Assembly (NCBI GenBank): GCA_964392415.1
Contig: CAYMPL010000054.1
Location: 1-13,188, forward strand
Length of the DNA stretch: 13,188 bases
Source: CAYJMQ01 sp964392415
GTDB lineage: Bacteria > Bdellovibrionota > JACOXK01 > 2-02-FULL-40-11
Direction of reading: 5' to 3'
Position 1 is the first letter of the stretch. Every line of letters starts with the position of its first letter. The notes beneath the pieces were generated by a model. That model was given only the letters and a program-made list of their open reading frames with translations, searched no databases and was not told the origin of the DNA. Both the position numbers and the translations under genes were made by a program. This document shows positions 1-6,202 of the stretch, in pieces.

Positions 1-72
1 AAGGGATTAGATGATGTCATTGATCATTCCATTTCAAAAATGGTGAATCCCTATAAATGGAGGAAAGCATGA
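1..72 (+). CDS. 3' end of an unidentified gene upstream of gvpL (partial)
   Basis: Frame 1 is open from the window edge to a TGA at 70-72 and encodes 23 residues ending in VNPYKWRKA. The stop overlaps the ATG of the next gene (69-71) as ATGA, the usual sign of translational coupling, so this is probably a real gene end and part of the gas vesicle operon. The fragment is too short and too unconserved to name. GvpK or another gas vesicle protein would fit by position only, because in haloarchaeal clusters gvpK precedes gvpL and gvpM. Confidence 0.5.
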   Translation, partial: KGLDDVIDHSISKMVNPYKWRKA

Positions 73-830
73 GGCAAGCGCTTTACGTATATTGCGTTGT
101 ATGGTCACCTAATAAGCCTGTGAAGTTTGAAGCGAAAGGGATTTCAGGAAAACAAGTGTATCCTGTTTATTATAAAGATTTAGCGCTCATTATTCATGAA
201 TGTAATCCCATTCCTTATTCTTCCAAAGATCCAAAAAAAGTTTCTGAATGGGTCAAAAAGCATGGTCAAATTATTGATGAAGTATGGGACACTTTCGGCA
301 ACGTTTTGCCCTTTTCATTTAATACCATTATTAAAGAAACCTCCAAACAAAGTGCCTTTGATAATGCGATTTCATGGTTAGAAGAAAAGCATGGGGTGAT
401 TATTCAAAAGATGCGTGAACTAGACTCCCAAGCTGAATTTGGAGTCCAAATTTATTGGGATCGAAAACGAGCGTGCGATAGTTTACTTAAAAACGAGCCC
501 ACTCTTTTAAATCTTCAAAAAGAAATGGCAGAAAAAGGAGAAGGGGCAAAATTTCTCTTTCAAGAAAAATTAGAGAAAGAGCTTCGTCAGCTTTTGGAAA
601 AAGAGGGTTTAAAGTGGACAGATGAATTCTTAAATAAAATTAAAGGGGTTGTTTCTCAATTTAAAATAGAAAAATCAAAAGAAGAAGGGATGATTTTAAA
701 CCTTTCTTGTTTAACGGGTAAGGAAAAATCAGAGCTGGGTGAAGTTTTAGAAGAAATTAAAAATTTGGAAGAATTCCAAGTTCGATTTACAGGGCCTTGG
801 CCTCCTTATAGTTTTTCAAGTTTGGCATGA
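69..830 (+). CDS. gvpL: Gas vesicle protein of the GvpF/GvpL family
   Basis: GvpF/L proteins are accessory gas vesicle proteins needed for assembly; GvpF is reported to contact the main shell protein GvpA. The 253-residue product has the family pattern. It opens with a short strand (ALYVYCVV). A middle motif, VLPFSFNTII, is the counterpart of the LP-x-FGT segment. A charged helical region follows, and the C-terminus carries FTGPWPPYSFS, the signature end of GvpF/L. Length is typical. I chose the ATG at 69 rather than the in-frame ATG at 57, because GGAGG at 59-63 is a good ribosome binding site for 69 and the preceding stop overlaps it as ATGA. Being followed by a GvpM-like gene matches the gvpL-gvpM order of haloarchaeal clusters, hence gvpL rather than gvpF. 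The family is very likely; the letter is less certain. Confidence 0.88.
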   Translation: MRQALYVYCVVWSPNKPVKFEAKGISGKQVYPVYYKDLALIIHECNPIPYSSKDPKKVSEWVKKHGQIIDEVWDTFGNVLPFSFNTIIKETSKQSAFDNAISWLEEKHGVIIQKMRELDSQAEFGVQIYWDRKRACDSLLKNEPTLLNLQKEMAEKGEGAKFLFQEKLEKELRQLLEKEGLKWTDEFLNKIKGVVSQFKIEKSKEEGMILNLSCLTGKEKSELGEVLEEIKNLEEFQVRFTGPWPPYSFSSLA

Positions 831-837
831 AGCTTAT

Positions 838-1065
838 ATGAAAGCTACACGTGGTCAAAAACATACGCTTGTCGATTTATTGGATCGAGTTTTAGATCGA
901 GGAGTGATCTTACATGCCGATTTGATTATCTCGGTTTCAGGGATTCCTTTAGTAGGAGTAAGTCTTAAAGCCGCTATCGCTGGCATAGAGACGATGCTTC
1001 AATATGGATATTTTAAAGAGTGGGATCAAGAAATTCGTGAGATAGAAAATAAGAAAACAACATGA
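838..1065 (+). CDS. gvpM: GvpA-family minor gas vesicle protein, GvpM-like
   Basis: This 75-residue protein belongs to the GvpA/J/M/S family of small hydrophobic gas vesicle proteins. Residues about 10-58 show the conserved core: LVDLLDRVLDRGVILHADL, then ISVSGIPLVGVSLKAAIAG and a short helix. The GIPLVGVSLKAAIAG...YGYFKEWD stretch resembles haloarchaeal GvpM more than GvpA, which lacks the tail. GvpM and GvpJ are thought to be minor components acting early in vesicle formation. The gene starts 7 bases after gvpL and shows no clear Shine-Dalgarno sequence, so it probably relies on reinitiation. Its stop overlaps the next start as ATGA (1062-1065). The alternative is GvpJ or GvpS. The main shell gene gvpA is not in this window and should lie upstream. 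Confidence 0.85.
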   Translation: MKATRGQKHTLVDLLDRVLDRGVILHADLIISVSGIPLVGVSLKAAIAGIETMLQYGYFKEWDQEIREIENKKTT

Positions 1066-1454
1066 TTAAAAGTGTGCTTGATCTTCAACGCAAACTTAAA
1101 AAAAGTTCTAAAACTATTTTAGAGCCTCATGAAGAAATTGTTGTAAGCTCAAGTGCGAGTTTTGATGTGGGAGCTTCACTTCATCCCCATTGGAAATTTT
1201 GTAATGTTGTTCTAACCCCTCAAAGATTGGTGTGCTACCAGGTACATCGGATTTTAGCTTCAATTCCCATCGAAAATATTTTGTCTTTTGAAATTGAAAA
1301 AAGAGAATGGATTTTAGGTAAAAAAGTAAAGCAGCTTCGGATCACCTCAAGCGGAAATAAACTGATTTACCTGGCGGTTCGAGATCCTGAAAAATGGATA
1401 TCGTGCGTTGAATATTTAAAAAACAAAAGTGAGAAGATGGCATGTCAAAAATAG
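1062..1454 (+). CDS. Small PH/GRAM-like domain protein in the gas vesicle operon
   Basis: I do not recognise this 130-residue protein as a named Gvp protein. Residues about 20-120 read like a bacterial PH or GRAM-type beta-sandwich. An ILEPHEEIVVSSSASF strand is followed by VVLTPQRLVCY, the 'this is how the value is displayed' strand common in bacterial PH domains. Then come IPIENILSFEIEKREW, KVKQLRITSSGNKLIYLAV and a closing helix (DPEKWISCVEYLKNK). There is no signal peptide or membrane segment, so it should be cytoplasmic, perhaps at a membrane or vesicle surface. The gene overlaps gvpM by four bases and the Hsp70 gene by 13 bases, so it is tied to both by translation. The fold call is by eye and moderate; the function is unknown. 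Confidence 0.7.
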   Translation: MIKSVLDLQRKLKKSSKTILEPHEEIVVSSSASFDVGASLHPHWKFCNVVLTPQRLVCYQVHRILASIPIENILSFEIEKREWILGKKVKQLRITSSGNKLIYLAVRDPEKWISCVEYLKNKSEKMACQK

Positions 1455-3199
1455 TGGGCATTGATCTTGGAACTACGAATAGTCTTATTGCCATTGTCAA
1501 AAATGGAAAGCCTCTGGTGATTTCAGATATCGATGGGGCTCTCTTAATTCCTTCGGTTGTGGGATATTCCCCTTCTGATCGAATGCTGGTAGGGAAAGAG
1601 GCCAAGGATCAAAGAATTCTTTATCCCCAAAAAACCATTTATTCGATTAAAAGGAGAATGGGTGAAAAAGTGCGTATTTCACTGGGGAGCCATGAATTTA
1701 CTCCAGAAGAGATTTCTTCTTTTATCTTAAAAAAGCTAAAAGATAATGCCGAACGATTTTTATCTGAAAAAATAGAAAAAGCGGTTATTACCGTTCCTGC
1801 CTACTTTGATGACAGACAACGTCAAGCCACAAAAAAAGCAGGGGAGTTAGCTGGGCTTGAAGTCGTTCGAATTATTAACGAGCCTACGGCTTCTTCTTTG
1901 GCCTATGGGCTGGATCGCGACCCATCTCCTCATACCGTGATGGTTTGGGATTTAGGGGGCGGAACCTTTGATGTTTCCATTCTTGAAATTGGAAATGGGG
2001 TTTTTGAAGTGAAAGCTACTTCTGGTGACACCCATTTAGGAGGAGATGATTGGGACGAAAGATTATTTTCTTATTTGGAAGAAAAGATAGGTAAAGAATT
2101 TGGAAAGGATGTCCTTTCGAATCCCTCCCTTCGAGCAAGACTTTTGGTGAGTTGTGAAAAGACCAAATGTCTTCTTTCAAAAGAAGAAAAGGCAGTCATC
2201 AATCAACCGATTTCATGTGAAGGGGAAAAATATTTTAAAAATTTTAAATATGAAATCACAAGACAAGAATTTGAAGATCTAACAAAAGATCTTTTTGAAA
2301 GACTTCTTCTCCCGACGAAACGAGCGCTATCTGATGCCAAGCTTTTTCCAACAGATATTGATCGGATTATTATGGTGGGTGGATCTTCCCGAATGCCAAA
2401 AGTAAGAGAGCTTGCTCAAAAAGCGATGGGAAAAATTCCCTATACAGAAGTAAACCCCGATGAAGTTGTGGCCTTAGGGGCCGCCCTTCAGGCAGCTATT
2501 ATTTCTCAAGAAATGACAGGAATGGTACTTTTAGATGTGACTCCCCTTTCTTTGGGTATTGAAACTCAAGGAGGGATTTTTACAAAGGTGATTGATCGAA
2601 ATACGCCTATTCCCACCTCTCAAAGTAAGATTTTTACAACGGCCGAAGATAATCAAACGACTTTTGACATTCATATTCTTCAAGGGGAAAGAGAGATTGC
2701 CGTCTATAATCAATCTTTGGGAAAGTTTACTTTAGAAAATATGAGTCCAGCTCCAAAGGGAGAAGTCAAAACAGAGGTTGTTTTTACCATTGATATCAAT
2801 GGAATTCTTCATGTATCTGCTCAAGATCTTCAAACGGGGGAAGAAAGAAAACTCAGTTTAAAAACACTGAAAGATATTACAGAACAAGAAATAGAATTTA
2901 TTCTATCAGAAGCCAAACGCTATGTGTCTCAAGATCAAAAAGAAAAAAATTTAAAGGAACTTTGTATCAAGGCGGAAAGCCTTATTTATGCAACAGAAAA
3001 AATGATTGAAGATTTAAGGGGAAAGTTACCATCCAATTTTATTGAAGAGGCCAGAACACTTATTTCTTCTTTGAAACAAACGCTTCTCAATGCCTCAAAT
3101 GATAGAGAAATTGAACAAAAGGTTTTAGATTTAAGAGAAAAAGTAAATACGGCTTATGAAGGATATCGAAAACAAGAATTAAAATCTCATCATGCATAA
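1442..3199 (+). CDS. Hsp70 chaperone, short DnaK-like paralogue of the gas vesicle operon
   Basis: An ATP-driven protein-folding chaperone. Within its 585 residues: phosphate-1 loop GIDLGTTNS (6-14), the conserved Lys70 in SIKRRMG, VPAYFDDRQRQAT (118-130), INEPTASSLAYG (145-156), phosphate-2 loop VWDLGGGTFDVS (168-179), THLGGDDWD (197-205) and adenosine motif IIMVGGSSRMPKV (309-321). The linker MVLLDVTPLSLGIET (361-375) leads into the beta substrate domain and a helical lid. It is shorter than housekeeping DnaK (about 640). A loop near residues 72-88 is trimmed, the DVKD residues before the hydrophobic linker are absent, and there is no acidic C-terminal tail; it ends KQELKSHHA. No DnaJ or GrpE gene is adjacent. 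The start overlaps the preceding gene by 13 bases, so it is part of the gas vesicle transcript. I infer a role in folding or assembling gas vesicle proteins; the Hsp70 identity itself is certain. Confidence 0.93.
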   Translation: MSKIVGIDLGTTNSLIAIVKNGKPLVISDIDGALLIPSVVGYSPSDRMLVGKEAKDQRILYPQKTIYSIKRRMGEKVRISLGSHEFTPEEISSFILKKLKDNAERFLSEKIEKAVITVPAYFDDRQRQATKKAGELAGLEVVRIINEPTASSLAYGLDRDPSPHTVMVWDLGGGTFDVSILEIGNGVFEVKATSGDTHLGGDDWDERLFSYLEEKIGKEFGKDVLSNPSLRARLLVSCEKTKCLLSKEEKAVINQPISCEGEKYFKNFKYEITRQEFEDLTKDLFERLLLPTKRALSDAKLFPTDIDRIIMVGGSSRMPKVRELAQKAMGKIPYTEVNPDEVVALGAALQAAIISQEMTGMVLLDVTPLSLGIETQGGIFTKVIDRNTPIPTSQSKIFTTAEDNQTTFDIHILQGEREIAVYNQSLGKFTLENMSPAPKGEVKTEVVFTIDINGILHVSAQDLQTGEERKLSLKTLKDITEQEIEFILSEAKRYVSQDQKEKNLKELCIKAESLIYATEKMIEDLRGKLPSNFIEEARTLISSLKQTLLNASNDREIEQKVLDLREKVNTAYEGYRKQELKSHHA

Positions 3200-3214
3200 C
3201 ATATTGAAAATACT

Positions 3215-3316
3215 AGGTGCAATAGCCGCAGATTTTACCGCTTTTCGTTTGAGGAATTTTCTTTTGGTTTTGATTTATTATTGAAAACGTTAAATGTATT
3301 TTTTGAAGACGAACTG
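3215..3316 (+). repeat. Direct repeat, left copy (flanks the ATPase gene)
   Basis: Positions 3220-3315 align without gaps to 4745-4840, with 82 of 96 bases identical. The first 66 positions differ at only four sites. A short AGGT match with a one-base gap extends the left edge to 3215/4739. Both copies have the same orientation, and the unit from one copy to the other is 1525 bp and contains only the ATPase gene. Confidence 0.85.
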
Positions 3317-3330
3317 AGAACTGCACATTT
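3235..3330 (-). pseudogene. Detached C-terminal tail of a PGPGW-type gene (remnant)
   Basis: Read leftward, this stretch encodes a tail ending NKSKPKENSSNEKR before a TAA at 3235-3237. That is nearly the end of the intact PGPGW gene at 4760-5041 (NKLKPKENASNEKR). The match stays in frame for about 27 codons, and several changes are conservative. Beyond about 3316 the similarity stops, and an in-frame stop lies at 3331-3333, so no start or membrane domain survives. It is therefore a gene fragment, not a gene. The 186-bp gap between the Hsp70 and ATPase genes holds this remnant and the ATPase promoter. Confidence 0.75.
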
Positions 3331-3349
3331 TTAGATGAAATATTATTGC

Positions 3350-3377
3350 TTGACTCTTCATATTTATATATTATCAT
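3350..3377 (+). promoter_or_regulatory. Sigma-70-type promoter of the ATPase gene
   Basis: A -35 box TTGACT (3350-3355) and a -10 box TATCAT (3372-3377) are separated by 16 bp. Transcription would start near 3384, only about two bases before the ATG at 3386, so the mRNA would be essentially leaderless. No Shine-Dalgarno sequence precedes the ATG, which agrees. Confidence 0.5.
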
Positions 3378-3385
3378 AAATAGTA

Positions 3386-4702
3386 ATGAGGATTTTTATA
3401 AATCAAAAATTATCAAGTAATATTAATGAGTTATTAGAAGATCCATCCGTAGCTGAAGCCATTAAAATCTGGGGTAAAGATGATATAATAGCAAAATCCG
3501 CAATTGATTTAAGTATTTTTAGAACCCCTTTTGGATCCATTTCACTGCTATATGGCCCCAGGCAAATTGGAAAAACAGCAACCTTAAAACTCTTTCTGAC
3601 ACAGGTCCAGGATTCAGAAACGCTCATCTTTACGGACTGCTCTACCATTTTGGATAAAGCGGATCTTGCTCAACATCTTTCAGGACTGATTCAGGGACCT
3701 ACTACGATTGTCTTGGATGAAGTTCAGGAAGTCAACGATTGGCATTTAGCGCTGCGTTCGATGTTTTCGGAAGGAAAGTTAAAAAACTGTCGCATTTGGT
3801 GCACTGGAAGTGAGGCACGTTATCTACTTGAAAGTGGAGAAAGGCTCCCTGGACGAAAGGGAGAAGGAAAAACCATCTTTGCTCGTCCTTGGAGCTTTCG
3901 GGAGTATATGGATTTTTTTTACATCCATGAGACAGCTCCATTTCGATCTCTTTCCTTTAAGCACATCAATCAAAATTGGCTCAATGACCAGAAGATAGAT
4001 TGGTCTAAATATTGGTCTTCGTATCTTTTATCGGGTGGCATCCCTCATGCCGTTGCCTCTTGGATCAACCATGGTAAAATTCCGGATTCGATATGGCATG
4101 TTTATGCAGATTGGATTTTGGGGACATGGTCTCGTGTTCGTACACCCCAACGTTCATTGGCAGCTCTGGCTCGTAGAATTTGTGATACGCTCAATACACG
4201 TGTAAGCTATGAATCTCTAAAAAAGGGAACAGATATTCAAAGCGCCAATACGATTAAAACACTCATCGATTTTCAAGAAGATCATTTTTCGCTTCATTTG
4301 CTTGCTCGTTTTGATACACAAAAAGAGAAATATCTTCCGTCTAAATTAAAAAAAATATATCCCATTGATCCGTTTATTGCGCGTATTTGGACAGCGATTG
4401 GATGGAACATTAGAAGAATTTACGAAGAATCTGTTCCTGAATTAAAATTGGATGAATGTGCTTTTTTGACTCAAATGTTTCGAAAAGAAGATTCTTTGCC
4501 CATTAGCTATCTTTATAGTGATCGCAGTAAATCTGAAATTGATTTTTATTTTGAAGAATGTGGTTTTGAACTCAAATCAAATGGCAATCCAACTCAACAT
4601 CAAAAAGAACTTTTAAAAACATGTCCTCAATCCTTTATCATCAAAAAAGAAAAGCTTCCTCTCATGGCGTATCTAGTTGGAGAGGGAAGAACATCATATT
4701 GA
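3386..4702 (+). CDS. AAA-type ATPase with DUF4143-like C-terminal domain (COG1373-like)
   Basis: A 438-residue P-loop ATPase. Walker A is GPRQIGKT (57-64), Walker B is TIVLDE (107-112) and WCTGSEA (138-144) is a sensor-1-like strand. LPGRKGEG (154-161) could supply an arginine finger. This N-terminal layout, with GPRQ-x-GKT, is typical of the AAA_14/DUF4143 ATPases. The C-terminus has EIDFYFEECGFELK (384-397), where Asp386, Glu395 and Lys397 are spaced like the D...E-x-K of restriction-endonuclease-fold domains, as in family relatives. The role of the family is unclear; members often occur as scattered solitary genes. There is no signal peptide or membrane segment. The gene has its own promoter, no Shine-Dalgarno sequence and no partner gene, and is bracketed by direct repeats, so it is probably a late arrival. 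It is not GvpN, the gas vesicle AAA protein. Confidence 0.85.
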   Translation: MRIFINQKLSSNINELLEDPSVAEAIKIWGKDDIIAKSAIDLSIFRTPFGSISLLYGPRQIGKTATLKLFLTQVQDSETLIFTDCSTILDKADLAQHLSGLIQGPTTIVLDEVQEVNDWHLALRSMFSEGKLKNCRIWCTGSEARYLLESGERLPGRKGEGKTIFARPWSFREYMDFFYIHETAPFRSLSFKHINQNWLNDQKIDWSKYWSSYLLSGGIPHAVASWINHGKIPDSIWHVYADWILGTWSRVRTPQRSLAALARRICDTLNTRVSYESLKKGTDIQSANTIKTLIDFQEDHFSLHLLARFDTQKEKYLPSKLKKIYPIDPFIARIWTAIGWNIRRIYEESVPELKLDECAFLTQMFRKEDSLPISYLYSDRSKSEIDFYFEECGFELKSNGNPTQHQKELLKTCPQSFIIKKEKLPLMAYLVGEGRTSY

Positions 4703-4738
4703 GAGTTTAAGTTCAAAATATTGCGAAATTATTTATGC

Positions 4739-4840
4739 AGGTATCAATAGCTGCAGATTTTACCGCTTTTCGTTTGAGGCATTTTCTTTTGGTTTTAATT
4801 TATTGTTGAAAGCGCGGAGCGTATTTTTTGAAAGTGAACC
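4739..4840 (+). repeat. Direct repeat, right copy (3' end of the intact PGPGW gene)
   Basis: The partner of the repeat at 3215-3316. It covers the last 27 codons of the PGPGW gene, its stop, and about 20 bases beyond. Similarity fades on the coding side after about 4840 and on the other side before 4739. This copy belongs to the intact gene; the left copy is the orphan. Confidence 0.85.
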
Positions 4841-5041
4841 GGCTTTGTCTTTGAATTTTTTGAGGAGGATGCGTGCCCAGATAAATTCCGTTGCCAGAAG
4901 CACAAGCCCTATGAGCATGACCACTATGCCAGGACCTGGGGTAAAGAACATGACGGCGCCTATCAGAACAATCGTACTTCCAATAAGAAAGATGAATATG
5001 CGTTTGAGCGTTTTATAGGTCATTTTGGCGAGTTCGAACAT
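4760..5041 (-). CDS. Small PGPGW-type transmembrane protein
   Basis: A 93-residue membrane protein with two hydrophobic stretches (about residues 13-30 and 34-52) joined by FFTPGPGI, the short Pro-Gly hinge that defines the PGPGW family of putative membrane proteins. A conserved ATEFIWARILLKKFK segment follows, then a basic, Lys/Asn-rich cytoplasmic tail. Function is unknown for the family. I chose the ATG at 5041 (MFELAK): family members begin about there and GGGAAG lies seven bases upstream of it on this strand. A longer version would need a TTG at 5089 and adds 16 unconserved residues. It is transcribed toward the ATPase, away from pstS. Its 3' end is duplicated beyond the ATPase. Confidence 0.8.
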   Translation of the reverse strand: MFELAKMTYKTLKRIFIFLIGSTIVLIGAVMFFTPGPGIVVMLIGLVLLATEFIWARILLKKFKDKAGSLSKNTLRAFNNKLKPKENASNEKR

Positions 5042-5119
5042 TTGGAATCTTCCCAGTGATTTTATAGACAAAGCGGCGTTATTTTTCAAGAATAAAATCG
5101 GAATGACACTTTAAAAATT

Positions 5120-5161
5120 TTAATCCATCTTTATCAAACCTTAACAGACAAACGCTATGTA
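5120..5161 (+). promoter_or_regulatory. Candidate Pho box and promoter of pstS
   Basis: Three TTA-type hexamers follow each other: TTAATC (5120-5125), TTATCA (5131-5136) and TTAACA (5141-5146), with periods of 11 and 10 bp. A possible -10 box TATGTA lies at 5156-5161, and there is no good conventional -35 box. Repeats of this kind, spaced about one helical turn, are what PhoB/PhoP regulators bind, and a missing -35 is usual for their activated promoters. The match is looser than the set upstream of the regulator gene. Confidence 0.45.
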
Positions 5162-5165
5162 TGAC

Positions 5166-5186
5166 CCATTTCCTTCAAGGAAATGG
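5166..5186. promoter_or_regulatory. Perfect 21-bp palindrome in the pstS leader
   Basis: CCATTTCCTT (5166-5175) and its exact complement AAGGAAATGG (5177-5186) surround one base. In DNA it could be an operator. In RNA it gives a nine-pair hairpin with a three-base loop, 17 bases before the pstS ribosome binding site. It has no U-run, so it is not a terminator. Confidence 0.55.
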
Positions 5187-5215
5187 AATTGCGCATTATG
5201 AAAAGGAGACAAACA

Positions 5216-6202
5216 ATGAAAAAGCGAATGGCGCTCATTGCTGGAATATTTACGGTTATCTTAAAAACAAGCTTTGCGCCGCATGCGGCGGCAGATCCGA
5301 CGATTGTCAAAGTGGATGGATCAAGCACGGTATATCCGATCACTGAGGCAGTTGCAGAGGAATTTCAGAAACAAAAAAAGGGGGTTCAGGTGACGGTTGG
5401 AATTTCCGGAACGGGAGGAGGATTTAAAAAGTTTTGCAGGGGGGAAACCGATGTTCAGGATGCTTCCCGCCCTATTCTTGAAGCGGAAATGAAGGTTTGC
5501 AAAGAGAACAACATCAAGTATGTTGAACTCCCGATTGCCTACGATGCTATTACAGTAGTGGTAAGTTCAAAAAATACGTGGGTTAAAAATATAACTGTTT
5601 CAGATCTTAAAAAGATCTGGGAGCCGGATGCCCAGGGAAAAATTCTAAAATGGAATCAGGTGCGGCCCGAATGGCCAAATTCCCAGATTAAATTGTTTGG
5701 CGCCGGTTCTGATTCCGGGACGTTTGATTACTTCACCGAAGCGATCGTTGGAAAATCAAAATCGAGTCGGGGGGATTACACGAGCAGTGAAGATGATAAT
5801 ACCCTTGTTACAGGTGTGAGCACCGATAAACATGCGTTAGGATATATCCCGTTTTCCTATTATGCCGCGAATACGAAACGCCTAAAGGCATTGAGTGTGG
5901 AGGGAATATTCCCCTCAGCAGCCACCATTGACGCAGGCGCTTATACGCCGCTTTCCCGGCCTATCTTTATTTATGTGAATTTGAAGGCGGTTGAAAGGGC
6001 CGAAGTAAAAGAGTTCTCAGAGTTTTATTTAAAGCAAGCCGCTCTTTTGGCGAAGCAGGTCAAATATGTCCCGCTGCCAGCCCCTCTATATGCGCAGGCG
6101 CTCAAAAATTTTCAAAAGAGAAAATTGGGAACTGCCTTTGGGGGGAAGCCTGAAGTGGGAATAAAAGTTGGGGAGCTCCTAAAGCGTGGGTCCAAATACT
6201 GA
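5216..6202 (+). CDS. pstS: Periplasmic phosphate-binding protein PstS
   Basis: The substrate-binding part of the high-affinity phosphate ABC importer. The first ~26 residues (MKKRMALIAGIFTVILK, ending near PHAAA) form a Sec signal peptide with no lipobox cysteine, so the protein should be free in the periplasm. The mature 328-codon product has VDGSSTVYPITEAVAEEF, GISGTGGGFKKFCRGETD with DASRPI, and GSDSGTFDYF, the loops that bind the phosphate oxyanion. AKH-type lipid anchors are absent. The ATG at 5216 has AGGAG seven bases upstream and begins the signal peptide; an earlier in-frame ATG at 5183 would add 11 charged residues. It is first in pstSCAB-phoU, and its stop lies inside the start of pstC. 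Sequence type is closer to the SphX/PstS branch of broad occurrence than to E. coli PstS. Confidence 0.95.
   Translation: MKKRMALIAGIFTVILKTSFAPHAAADPTIVKVDGSSTVYPITEAVAEEFQKQKKGVQVTVGISGTGGGFKKFCRGETDVQDASRPILEAEMKVCKENNIKYVELPIAYDAITVVVSSKNTWVKNITVSDLKKIWEPDAQGKILKWNQVRPEWPNSQIKLFGAGSDSGTFDYFTEAIVGKSKSSRGDYTSSEDDNTLVTGVSTDKHALGYIPFSYYAANTKRLKALSVEGIFPSAATIDAGAYTPLSRPIFIYVNLKAVERAEVKEFSEFYLKQAALLAKQVKYVPLPAPLYAQALKNFQKRKLGTAFGGKPEVGIKVGELLKRGSKY

Noticed and set aside
3386..4702. ATPase as an IS transposase helper (IstB-like) or as gas vesicle GvpN
   Set aside because: No transposase or terminal inverted repeats are seen, and the GPRQ-x-GKT start with an EID...ELK C-terminus fits DUF4143-type ATPases rather than IstB or GvpN.
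4677..5018. A 113-codon open frame on the plus strand opposite the PGPGW gene
   Set aside because: Its translation is Ser/Arg/Met-rich with no family resemblance, whereas the minus strand gives the conserved PGPGW motif and two membrane segments.
5042..5089. N-terminal extension of the PGPGW protein
   Set aside because: It needs a TTG start, adds 16 unconserved residues, and the ATG at 5041 has a better ribosome binding site and family-typical length.
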